In this document: positions 52,569 to 60,814 of the stretch, piece after piece
How positions within the stretch are numbered: position 1 is the stretch's first letter
Layout of the letters: every line of letters starts with the position of its first letter
Assembly (NCBI GenBank): GCA_050250915.1
Contig: JBFWNT010000001.1
Coordinates: forward strand, 1 to 64,000
Length of the DNA stretch: 64,000 bases
Source: Miltoncostaea sp050250915
GTDB lineage: Bacteria > Actinomycetota > Thermoleophilia > Miltoncostaeales > Miltoncostaeaceae
Reading direction: 5' to 3'
Notes under the pieces: model-generated
What the model was told of the DNA's origin: nothing
What the model saw: the letters and a program-made list of their open reading frames with translations, nothing else
Databases searched by the model: none
Translations under genes and position numbers: made by a program

Positions 52569-53827
52569 CCGGCGCCGTCCTCCTCGTGCCTGGTCAGGGC
52601 GATGACGGCGTTGTGGCCGCCCAGGCCGTAGTTGGCGGAGAGGGCCACCCGGATGTCGGCCTGCCGCGCCTCGTTCGCGACGTGGTCGACGCCCATGCAG
52701 TCCGCGTCCACGGTGTGGAGGTTGATGGTCGGCGGCAGGACGCCCTCCTTGACGGCCAGCGCGGTGATCGCCGCCTCCAGCGCCCCCGTGGCGCCCATGC
52801 AGTGGCCGTGCATCGACTTGGTGGCGCTCACCGCGACCCGGGCGGCGACGTCCTCGCCCAGGGCCATCTTGAGCATCCGCACCTCGCTGCGGTCGCCGGT
52901 CTGGCTGCCGCCGCCGTGCGCGTTGACGTGGTCCACGTCGGCCGGGTCCAGGCCGGCGTCGCCGAGCGCCATCCGCACGGCGCGCGCCTGGCAGGCGGCG
53001 TCCGGGTCGGTGATGTGGTGGCCGTCGGCGCTCGCGCCGTACCCGGCGACCTCGCAGATGATGTCGGCGCCGCGCGCCACGGCGTCGTCGAGCACCTCGA
53101 GCACCACCACCGCGCCGGCCTCGCCGACCAGGAACCCGTCGCGCTCCTGGTCGAACGGCCGGGCGGCGCCGGCGGGGTCGTCGTTGCGGTGCGACAGCAC
53201 CTTCATCGCGTCGAAGCCGGCGACGAAGAACGGCGAGATGAGCGTGTCGCCGCCGCCGGCGAGCATCGCGCGGGCGTCGCCGCGGCGGATGATGTCGGCG
53301 GCCGTGCCGATCGCGTCGGTCCCGGCGGCACAGGCCGTGCAGGTGGCCGTGACGGGGCCGCGCAGCCCCAGCTCGATCGAGACCTGGCCGGCGCCCATGT
53401 TCGCCACGCTCTGGGGGATCGCGAACGGCGACACCCGGTCGATGCCGCGCTCGAGCATCACCCGGTGCTGCTCCTCGCGGGAGATCGTCCCGGATCCGCC
53501 GTTGCCGATGATCGCGCCGATGCCGGCGCCGTCGTTGTCGATCGGCAGGCCGGAGTCCTGCACCGCCAGGCGGCCGGCGGCCACCGCGAGCTGGGCGTAG
53601 CGGTCCATCCGGCGGGCGGCGCGGCGGTCCATGAAGTCGGAGGGGTCGAAGCCGTGGGCCTCGCACGCGATCCGCACCGGCAGGTCACTCGCGTCGAACA
53701 GGGTGATCAGCCCGGCGCCCGACCTCCCGGCGACCGCGGAGGCCCACATCTCCTCCCGGCCGATGCCGAGGGGGCAGACCACGCCGATGCCGGTCATCGC
53801 GACCCGGATGCGCCCGTTGCCGTTCAC
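52565..53827 (-). CDS. fabF: beta-ketoacyl-ACP synthase (KASII-like), second copy
   Basis: A 420-residue thiolase-fold condensing enzyme. The nucleophile is Cys166 in ATCTACAAGTDAIG, with the catalytic His residues in DHVNAHGGGSQTGD and TKSMHGHCMGATG. The first His loop reads GGGSQTGD where FabF normally has GTSTPLGD, a change next to the active site. It may have altered specificity or pair with the neighbouring copy. GTG at 53827 overlaps the first fabF stop by 4 bp. Confidence 0.9.
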   Translation of the reverse strand: MNGNGRIRVAMTGIGVVCPLGIGREEMWASAVAGRSGAGLITLFDASDLPVRIACEAHGFDPSDFMDRRAARRMDRYAQLAVAAGRLAVQDSGLPIDNDGAGIGAIIGNGGSGTISREEQHRVMLERGIDRVSPFAIPQSVANMGAGQVSIELGLRGPVTATCTACAAGTDAIGTAADIIRRGDARAMLAGGGDTLISPFFVAGFDAMKVLSHRNDDPAGAARPFDQERDGFLVGEAGAVVVLEVLDDAVARGADIICEVAGYGASADGHHITDPDAACQARAVRMALGDAGLDPADVDHVNAHGGGSQTGDRSEVRMLKMALGEDVAARVAVSATKSMHGHCMGATGALEAAITALAVKEGVLPPTINLHTVDADCMGVDHVANEARQADIRVALSANYGLGGHNAVIALTRHEEDGAG

Positions 53828-55077
53828 GCGTCCTCCATCGCGGCGAACGCGAGCACGGCGTTGTGGCCGCCGAAGCCGAAGGAGTTGGACAGGGCCAGGC
53901 GCACGGGGGCCTCCCGGGCCTCGCCGAGCACGTGGTCGACGCCCGTGCAGGCGTCGTCCAGCTCGTCCACGTTGATCGTGGGCGGGACGCGCCCCTCGCG
54001 GACCGCCAGGGCCGTCAGGACGGCCTCGAACCCGCCGGCGGCGCCCATGCCGTGGCCGTGCATCGACTTGGTGGACGACACCATCACGTCGCGGGCGCGC
54101 GCGTCGCCCAGCAGCTTCCGGATGGCCCCGACCTCGACCGGGTCGCCGGCCGGCGTCGAGGTGCCGTGGGCGTTGACGTAGTCGACCTCGTCCGCGCGGC
54201 GGCCGGCCTTGTCGAGGGCCATCTGCATCGCCGCGACCTGCCAGCGACCGCTGGGGTCGGGGTCGGTGAGGTGGTACGCGTCGGCTGACAGGCCGTAGCC
54301 CACCAGCTCGCACACGATGTCGGCGCCGCGCGCCTCGGCGTGCTCCAGGCTCTCCAGCACCAGCACGCCGGCGCCCTCGGCCGAGACGAAGCCGTCGCGC
54401 CCCGCGTCGAACGGGCGGCACGCGTGCTCGGGGTCGTCGTTGCGCCGCGAGAGGGCGCGGGTGGCGTCGAGGCTCGCCATGCAGAACGGGGTGACGCCGG
54501 CCTCGGTGCCGCCGGCCAGCATCACGTCGGCCGCGCCGCGCCGGATGAACGCGGCGGCGTCGCCGATGCCATGGTTTCCGGAGGCGCACGCCGTGACCAC
54601 GCACGACGACGGGCCGCGCAGCCCGAGCTCGATGGAGACGTGGCCGGCCGACATGTTCACGATCGTGACCGGCACCGTCAGCGGCGACATCCGCTCGTGG
54701 CCGCGCTCCAGCAGCGTTCGGTGATACTCCTCGAACGACTCGCTGGAGCCGTTGCCGGTGGACATCACCACGCCGGCGCGCTCCCCGCCGCCCTCGATCT
54801 CCAGGCCCGCGTCCTCCAGCGCCATCCGCGCCGCCGCGACGGCGAACTGGCTCACCCGGTCCATGCGCCGCAGGGCTCGGCGGTCGATGTGGTCCTGCGG
54901 GTCGAAGTCGCGGACCTCGCAGGCGATGCGGCACGCGTGCTCGGACGCGTCGAAGCGGGTGATCTCCCGGGCGGTCGAGGTGCCGGCCAGCGCGTTGTCC
55001 CACGCCGCGCGCCACCCGACCCCGAGCGGCGACACCATCCCCAGCCCCGTCACCACGACGCGGCGATCCTGGCTCAT
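53824..55077 (-). CDS. fabF: beta-ketoacyl-ACP synthase II, first copy
   Basis: Elongation condensing enzyme of fatty acid synthesis. The 417-residue protein has VVVTGLGMVSPLG at the N-terminus, the active-site Cys164 in VVTACASGNHGIG, VNAHGTSTPAGD and STKSMHGHGMGAAGG with both catalytic His, and a closing NSFGFGGHNAVLAF. ATG at 55077 overlaps the fabG stop by 4 bp (ATGA). Confidence 0.94.
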   Translation of the reverse strand: MSQDRRVVVTGLGMVSPLGVGWRAAWDNALAGTSTAREITRFDASEHACRIACEVRDFDPQDHIDRRALRRMDRVSQFAVAAARMALEDAGLEIEGGGERAGVVMSTGNGSSESFEEYHRTLLERGHERMSPLTVPVTIVNMSAGHVSIELGLRGPSSCVVTACASGNHGIGDAAAFIRRGAADVMLAGGTEAGVTPFCMASLDATRALSRRNDDPEHACRPFDAGRDGFVSAEGAGVLVLESLEHAEARGADIVCELVGYGLSADAYHLTDPDPSGRWQVAAMQMALDKAGRRADEVDYVNAHGTSTPAGDPVEVGAIRKLLGDARARDVMVSSTKSMHGHGMGAAGGFEAVLTALAVREGRVPPTINVDELDDACTGVDHVLGEAREAPVRLALSNSFGFGGHNAVLAFAAMEDA

Positions 55078-55805
55078 ATGCGCAGCCCTCCGTCCACGGC
55101 GAGACATGTACCCGTGATGAAGGCCGACTCGGGCGAGCACAGGAACGCGACCGGCCCGGCGACGTCCTCCGGGTCGCCCAGGCGGCCGAGCGCCGTCGCG
55201 CCCAGCAGGCCCTCGGTGTGAGCGTCGGTCAGCACGTCGGTGAGCCGGGTGCGGATGAACCCGGGGGCCACGGCGTTGACGCGCACCCCCCGAGGCCCGG
55301 CCTCGCGGGCGAGCGCCTTAACCAGGCCGATGATCCCGGCCTTCGACGCCGCGTAGTTCGCCTGGCCGGCGTTGCCCTGCACGCCCACCACCGACGACAG
55401 CGCCACGATGCTGCCGCCGCGGCGGCGCAGCATGCCCCGCAGCGCGGCGCGCATGGTGGCCATGGTCCCGGTCAGGTTGATCGCGATCGGCGCCGTCCAC
55501 GCCTCGGCGTCCATCCGCACGGCCGGGCCGTCGCGGGTGATGCCGGCGTTGGCGACCAGGGCGTCGAGGGGACCGAGGGCCTCCTCGACCTCCGCGACCA
55601 CCTCGGCGGCGCCGGCGGTGTCCCGGGCCTCGGCCTGGCGGACGTGCGCGCGGGCGCCCGCGTCACGGACGGCCGCGGCGGTCGCCTCGGCCCCGTCGCG
55701 GTCGGTGGCGTACGTCAGGCCGACGTCGAAGCCCCGCCCGGCGAGCGCCACCGCACATGCCGCTCCGATGCCCCGGCTCGCCCCCGTGACGAGCGCGACG
55801 GGCAA
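55074..55805 (-). CDS. fabG: 3-oxoacyl-ACP reductase
   Basis: NADPH-dependent SDR reducing 3-ketoacyl-ACP. The 243-residue product has TGASRGIGAA (about 7-16), NAGITRDG, the catalytic Ser in VALSSVVG and the YAASK pair (about 150-154), with NAVAPGFI after it. The start is TTG at 55805, 2 bases after the fabD stop, since V-A-L-V-T-G must lie at the N-terminus. Part of the fabD-fabG-fabF-fabF cluster. Confidence 0.93.
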   Translation of the reverse strand: MPVALVTGASRGIGAACAVALAGRGFDVGLTYATDRDGAEATAAAVRDAGARAHVRQAEARDTAGAAEVVAEVEEALGPLDALVANAGITRDGPAVRMDAEAWTAPIAINLTGTMATMRAALRGMLRRRGGSIVALSSVVGVQGNAGQANYAASKAGIIGLVKALAREAGPRGVRVNAVAPGFIRTRLTDVLTDAHTEGLLGATALGRLGDPEDVAGPVAFLCSPESAFITGTCLAVDGGLRI

Positions 55806-55807
55806 CC

Positions 55808-56731
55808 TCAGCGGGTGGACCGCCCGGCGAGTGCCAGGAGGGCCGGGAGGTCGGACGGATCGCCCAGGTTCACGGCCTCGACGCCGGGCACGATGCGCCG
55901 GACCAGCCCCACCAGCACGCGGCGGTGCCCGAACTCCACGAACCGGTCGACGCCGGTGTCGAGCGCCATCCGCACGGTCTGCGTGAAGCGCACCGGCGCG
56001 GTGAGCTGCTGCGCCAGCAGGGACCGCAGGCGCTCGCCCCGCTCGAACGCGGCCGAGGTGGCCGACAGGAAGGGCACCGACGGCGTGTTGATCTTCACGC
56101 CTGACAGCGACTCGCGCAGCCGGTCGGCCGCGGGCGCCATGACGGAGGAGTGGAACGCGCCGTCCACGTCCAGAAGCTTCGCCTTGATGCCGCGGGCGCG
56201 CGCCAGGACCACCAGGCGGTCGACGCCGCGGTGGAGCCCGGAGGCGACGACCTGGCCGGGGCAGTTGTAGTTCGCCGGCCACACCTCGCCCGCCTCGAGG
56301 CACAGCGCCTCGACGTCCTCGTCGCTGGCGCCGAGCAGAGCGGCCATGGAGCCCGGGTGCTGGGCGACGACGTCGGTGGTGGCGGCCCCTCGGGCCTCGA
56401 CCAGCCGCAGCGCCTCCTCGAACGAGAGGCTGCCGCACGCCACCAGCGCGGAGTACTCGCCCAGCGAGTGCCCCATCGCGAGGCTCCCCTCCACGCCGTG
56501 CTCGGCGGCGACCCGCCAGGCGGCGACCGAATGGGTGAGCACCGCGGGCTGGCAGTGCCGCGTCGCCATCAGGTCCTCGTGCGGGCCCTCGAAGCAGAGG
56601 CGCGCGAGGTCGTATCCGAGGACGTCGTTGGCCTCCTCGAAGGTGCGTCGCGCGGTGGGGTACGCGGCGGCGAGCGCCTGCCCCATGCCGACCTGCTGCG
56701 CGCCCTGGCCCGGGAAGAGCAGCGCGATCAG
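55808..56731 (-). CDS. fabD: malonyl-CoA:ACP transacylase
   Basis: Loads malonyl groups onto ACP. From CTG at 56731 the product is 307 residues and begins I-A-L-L-F-P-G-Q-G-A-Q, the exact family N-terminus with the oxyanion-hole Gln. The catalytic Ser89 lies in GHSLGEYSAL and the active-site His in AFHSSVM (about 199-205). The first canonical start, ATG at 56686, would cut off the conserved LFPGQG motif. The CTG forms CTGA with the stop of a 15-codon leader ORF and has GAGG 8 bases upstream, so I take CTG as the start. Confidence 0.88.
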   Translation of the reverse strand: MIALLFPGQGAQQVGMGQALAAAYPTARRTFEEANDVLGYDLARLCFEGPHEDLMATRHCQPAVLTHSVAAWRVAAEHGVEGSLAMGHSLGEYSALVACGSLSFEEALRLVEARGAATTDVVAQHPGSMAALLGASDEDVEALCLEAGEVWPANYNCPGQVVASGLHRGVDRLVVLARARGIKAKLLDVDGAFHSSVMAPAADRLRESLSGVKINTPSVPFLSATSAAFERGERLRSLLAQQLTAPVRFTQTVRMALDTGVDRFVEFGHRRVLVGLVRRIVPGVEAVNLGDPSDLPALLALAGRSTR

Positions 56732-56775
56732 CGCGGGACCTCGCAGCCGCGGGGGGAAGGGGCGTGGGACCTCAT
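56728..56775 (-). CDS. 15-codon leader ORF coupled to fabD
   Basis: ATG at 56775 has a strong GAGGAG 5 bases upstream and reads MRSHAPSPRGCEVPR then TGA. The TGA overlaps the proposed CTG start of fabD by the 4-bp CTGA. A ribosome finishing this peptide could restart on fabD, so it may be a translational coupler or attenuator. An alternative is a one-base assembly error merging the two frames. Confidence 0.45.
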   Translation of the reverse strand: MRSHAPSPRGCEVPR

Positions 56776-56890
56776 GCCTGGCTCCTCATCGCACAGGGGC
56801 ATTCCGGGGTCGGGACACCCGCGGTAATCGGCGCATGCTAGCGGGGTGCGAGCCCGCCGTACAACCGCCCTCACCTGCCACGATTCGCCG

Positions 56891-58747
56891 ATGCCTCCAT
56901 TGATCCCCCTCCGCGACCTGTTCGACAACCCGGAGCGCGCGCTGGCGCGGCTCTCGCCGGACGGCCGTCGCATCTCCTGGCTCGCCCCGGTCGACGGCGT
57001 CCTGAACGTCCATGTCGGCGACGCCGGGGCCGACATCGGCGCCGGCGAGGGCGTGCCCGTGACCGACGACCGCGACCGCGGCGTCCGCTCCTACATGTGG
57101 TCCCGCGACTCGCGGCGGATCATCTGGTCGCAGGACGTGGGCGGCGACGAGAACCACCACCTGCTGACCGCCGGCGCCGACGGCGGGGGGCGCACCCGCG
57201 ACCTGACGCCGTTCCCGGGCGTGCGCGCCGGGATGATCGCGGCGCCGCGGGCCACCCCGCGGCACATCCTGGTGTCGATGAACCTGCGCGACCGGACGCT
57301 GTTCGACGCGTACCGGCTCACGCTCGCCACCGGGCGCCTGGAGCTCATCGGGCGCAATCCGGGGAACATCCTGGCCTGGCTCGCCGACCGCGACGGCCGG
57401 CTGCGCGCCGCGCGGGCCCAGACGCCCGAGGGCGACTACGAGCTGCTGGTGCGCGACCGGGAGGAGGACGAGCTGCGGGTGGTGGCCCGCTACGCCAACG
57501 AGGACGGCGGCCACGCCTTCGCGTTCACGCCCGACGGGTCGAAGCTGTGGGTGGGGAGCGCCCGCGGCAGCGACCTGATCCGCCTGGTGGAGCTCGACCC
57601 GGCCGACGGCTCGGAGCGCGAGATCGACCGCGACGAGGAGGTCGACCTCGCCGGCCCGATGATCAGCGACGTCACCGGCGAGCTGCTCGGGGCCGTCTAC
57701 CTGCGCGACCGGCTGGTGACCCACATCTGGGACGAGCGCCTGGCCCGCGACTGGGAGCGGCTGCGCGAGCTGCACCACGGCGACCCGCGTATCACCGGGC
57801 AGGACGCCGACGAGACGGCGTTCATCGCGGCGTTCGACGACGATCGCGACCCGGGCGCGACGTTCCACTTCGACCGGGCCACCGGGGCGTCGCGGCTGCT
57901 GTTCCGCTCGCGCCCGTGGCTGGACCCGGCCACCCTCGCGCCGATGGCGCCGGTCACGATCACCTCGCGCGACGGGATGGCCCTCCACAGCTACCTGACC
58001 CTGCCGCTCGACGCCGAGCCGCGCGGCCTGCCGACGGTGCTGATGGTGCACGGCGGCCCCTGGGCGCGCGACGCGTGGGGCTACGACCCCCAGGCCCAGT
58101 TCCTCGCCAACCGCGGTTACGCGGTGCTCCAGGTGAACTACCGGGGCTCGACCGGCTTCGGGAAGGCGTTCACCCACGCGGCGGAGCACGAGTTCGCGGG
58201 GAGGATGCACGACGACCTGGTCGACGCGGTCGCGTGGGCCGTCGGCGAGGGGATCGCCGACGGGGACCGGGTGGCCATCTACGGCGGGTCGTACGGCGGC
58301 TACGCCGCGCTGGTGGGCGCGACCTTCACGCCGGACGTGTTCGCCGCGGCGATCAGCGTGGTGGGCCCGTCGAGCCTGGTGACGCTGGTGCGCTCGTTCC
58401 CGCCCTACTGGCGGCCGCTGCTGGCGAGCACCTGGTTCCGGTACGTCGGCGACCCGGACGACCCGGCGCAGCTCGCCGACCTGGAGGCCCGGTCGCCGCT
58501 CAACTTCGTCGACCGCATCACCGCGCCGCTGCTGGTGATCCAGGGGGCGAACGACCCCCGGGTGACCAAGGCGGAGTCCGACCAGATCGTCGCGGCCCTC
58601 CAGGAGCGGGGCGTGGCGGTGGAGTACCTGGTGAAGGACGACGAGGGCCACGGGTTCGTGAAGCCGGAGAACCGGATGGACGCGTACCGCGCGATCGAGC
58701 GGTTCCTGGCCCGCCACCTCGGCGGGCGCGCGGAAGACCCGAGCTGA
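56891..58747 (+). CDS. S9-family (prolyl oligopeptidase-type) serine peptidase
   Basis: A 618-residue peptidase. The N-terminal part (to about residue 360) is a beta-propeller with repeated blade strands (ARLSPDGRRISWLAPVDG, YMWSRDSRRIIW). The alpha/beta-hydrolase domain carries the catalytic Ser467 in YGGSYGGYA, Asp near 554 in GANDPRV and His near 587 in DEGHGF. No signal peptide is seen, so it is probably cytoplasmic. ATG 56891 lies 6 bases after CACGAT. Confidence 0.92.
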   Translation: MPPLIPLRDLFDNPERALARLSPDGRRISWLAPVDGVLNVHVGDAGADIGAGEGVPVTDDRDRGVRSYMWSRDSRRIIWSQDVGGDENHHLLTAGADGGGRTRDLTPFPGVRAGMIAAPRATPRHILVSMNLRDRTLFDAYRLTLATGRLELIGRNPGNILAWLADRDGRLRAARAQTPEGDYELLVRDREEDELRVVARYANEDGGHAFAFTPDGSKLWVGSARGSDLIRLVELDPADGSEREIDRDEEVDLAGPMISDVTGELLGAVYLRDRLVTHIWDERLARDWERLRELHHGDPRITGQDADETAFIAAFDDDRDPGATFHFDRATGASRLLFRSRPWLDPATLAPMAPVTITSRDGMALHSYLTLPLDAEPRGLPTVLMVHGGPWARDAWGYDPQAQFLANRGYAVLQVNYRGSTGFGKAFTHAAEHEFAGRMHDDLVDAVAWAVGEGIADGDRVAIYGGSYGGYAALVGATFTPDVFAAAISVVGPSSLVTLVRSFPPYWRPLLASTWFRYVGDPDDPAQLADLEARSPLNFVDRITAPLLVIQGANDPRVTKAESDQIVAALQERGVAVEYLVKDDEGHGFVKPENRMDAYRAIERFLARHLGGRAEDPS

Positions 58748-59946
58748 CCGACCCCCGCCCCCGCTACCGCTGGGTCGTCCTGGCGGTCGGGATGGTCGCG
58801 CAGGGCAGCTTCGCCGCGCTCCTGCTCGGCCTGGCGGCGATCGCGGAGCAGATCCGGGACGAGCTGGGCCTGTCGCTGGCGGCGGTCGGGGCGATCCTGG
58901 CGGCGCCCACGTTCGGCAGCATCGCGACCGTGCTGGCCTGGGGCGCCCTGGCCGACCGCATCGGGGAGCGGGCGGTGGTCGCGACCGGGCTCGGCGTGGC
59001 CGCGGCGGCGATGGCCGTGACGGCGTTCGCCGACTCGGCCCTGGCGCTCGGCGCCGGGCTCGCGGTGGCCGGCGTGTTCGGGGTCAGCGCGAACGCGGCC
59101 AGCGGCCGGGCGGTGGTCTCGTGGTTCCGGCGCGACGAGCGCGGGATGGCGCTGGGCCTGCGGCACATGTCGACGCCGCTGGGCGGCGCCGCGGCGGCCG
59201 CCCTGCTGCCGGTGGCCGCCGACGGCGGGGGCCTGGAGGCCGCCTTCCTGGCGCTGGCCGCGGCCCTCGCCACGGGGTCGCTGGCCGCGTTCCTGGGGTT
59301 CCGGCGCCCGCCCCCGGACGTGGCGGGGGACGTCGCCGTCGCCGCGGTCCCGCGGCCGGGCGCGCTGCGCGACCCCGGGATCTGGACGGTGTCGCTCGGC
59401 AGCGCCACGGTGGTGCTGGCGCAGATCTCGCTGCTGAGCTTCATCGCGTTGTACCTGCACGAGGAGCGCGGCTGGTCGGTCACGGCGGCGGCGCTGGCCC
59501 TGGCCGCCGTGCAGCTGGGCGGCGCGGTGGCGCGGGTGGCGGCGGGGGTGTGGAGCGATCGGTCGGGCAGCCGCCTGCGCCCGCTGCGCCTGATCGCGCT
59601 GTGGACGGCGGTCGCCCTGGCGGTCGCGACCCTGCTGCTCGGCGGCCCGGACGCGCTGGCGGCGGCGGGCCTGGCCGTGGCCGCGGTGCTGTCGATGGCG
59701 GGCAACGGCGTGTCGTTCGCGGCGGTGGCGGAGATGACCGGCCCCGACCGCGTCGGCACCGCGCTCGGCCTCCAGAACACGGTGCTGGCGGTGGCGGTCG
59801 CCGTGGCCAGCCCCCTGTTCGGCGCACTGGCGGGGCTGCTCTCGTGGACGACGGCCTTCGCCATCACCAGCGTCTACCCGCTGGTCGGCTGGTGGCTGCT
59901 GCGGCGACTCGAGGCCCGGAGGCGGCTCGAGGCCACCGCCGCCTGA
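58744..59946 (+). CDS. MFS transporter
   Basis: A 400-residue major facilitator with 12 predicted membrane helices. LAWGALADRIGERAVV (about residues 60-75) is the loop 2-3 motif, and GVWSDRSGSR repeats it in the second half. No ATG, GTG or TTG precedes the first helix in frame. CTG at 58744 forms CTGA with the peptidase stop and gives M-T-D-P-R-P-R-Y-R-W at the N-terminus. ATG at 58792 would remove part of helix 1. Substrate unknown. Confidence 0.87.
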   Translation: MTDPRPRYRWVVLAVGMVAQGSFAALLLGLAAIAEQIRDELGLSLAAVGAILAAPTFGSIATVLAWGALADRIGERAVVATGLGVAAAAMAVTAFADSALALGAGLAVAGVFGVSANAASGRAVVSWFRRDERGMALGLRHMSTPLGGAAAAALLPVAADGGGLEAAFLALAAALATGSLAAFLGFRRPPPDVAGDVAVAAVPRPGALRDPGIWTVSLGSATVVLAQISLLSFIALYLHEERGWSVTAAALALAAVQLGGAVARVAAGVWSDRSGSRLRPLRLIALWTAVALAVATLLLGGPDALAAAGLAVAAVLSMAGNGVSFAAVAEMTGPDRVGTALGLQNTVLAVAVAVASPLFGALAGLLSWTTAFAITSVYPLVGWWLLRRLEARRRLEATAA

Positions 59947-59992
59947 CGGGTACGCTCACGCCCGCCGCGCGCCGGATGCGGGGAGGGGCGGC

Positions 59993-60802
59993 ATGACCGA
60001 CGACGACTGGGACGACGACGAGTTCGAGAAGCTCGAGGACCGCCTCGAGTCGCTCGGGTTGCTCCCCGACGGCGCGGAGCTCCGCGGCGAGGCCGAGCGG
60101 GACATCCTCCGCAGCATCGCCACCAGGGACCGGCCCCTCGCCGATCCGGACGGCTTCCCCGACGCTCACCGGACCTTCGTCCGGGCGCTGGAGGCGATCG
60201 CGGTGCACGGCAGGCGCTCCCCCACGCTGGGACGCCGGGCCCGCCCGTTCCGCGCCGTCCTGGCGCCGCTGGTGAGCGCGGTCTCCGGGTGGATCATCGA
60301 CGGCCAGGTCGACGCGGTGCACGGGAGCGTCCTCAGGCTCTACGAGTTCCGCGAGGCCGGCGCGGTGTGGAACGGCCCGGAGCACCGCCTGCTGCGCCGC
60401 GCCCGCATGCAGATGGCGCTGCTCCGGGACGAGTTGCGCGCGAGCCGTCTCACGCTGCCCGTGTTCCTGCTGAGCGGCGCCTTCGTCTCGGGCGTGCTCA
60501 GCGTGGCGCAGCGCGCCGTGGAGCCGGCGCTCGGGAACATCCTGCTGAGCGTGCTCCTCGGGGTGCTCGTGGTGGTGCTGCTCGTCGGCATCGCCGGAAC
60601 GGTCCTGCTGGCCGCGTCCGTCGCCCGGCTGCGGCTCAGGCTGACGCTGTCGCGCCCCCTCGCGAACCTCTACCGGGCGATCGGCTCGGCGGGCGAGCCT
60701 CCAGAGGACCGGTGCTTCACGGTCGCGATCCTGGCGCTCGCGTTCTTCGCGGTGGCCGCGATCGTCGTGCCCGCGGGCATCGTGTTCCTGCTCCACCTCT
60801 GA
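59993..60802 (+). CDS. membrane protein with acidic N-terminus, function unknown
   Basis: A 269-residue protein. The first 20 residues are very Asp/Glu-rich (DDDWDDDEFEKLED). A soluble helical part (to about 155) is followed by three membrane helices (about 158-175, 185-212 and 245-268). No family recognised. GGAGGGG lies before ATG 59993, and TACGCT is further upstream at 59950. Confidence 0.7.
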   Translation: MTDDDWDDDEFEKLEDRLESLGLLPDGAELRGEAERDILRSIATRDRPLADPDGFPDAHRTFVRALEAIAVHGRRSPTLGRRARPFRAVLAPLVSAVSGWIIDGQVDAVHGSVLRLYEFREAGAVWNGPEHRLLRRARMQMALLRDELRASRLTLPVFLLSGAFVSGVLSVAQRAVEPALGNILLSVLLGVLVVVLLVGIAGTVLLAASVARLRLRLTLSRPLANLYRAIGSAGEPPEDRCFTVAILALAFFAVAAIVVPAGIVFLLHL

Positions 60803-60814
60803 CCGCCCCGCGGA

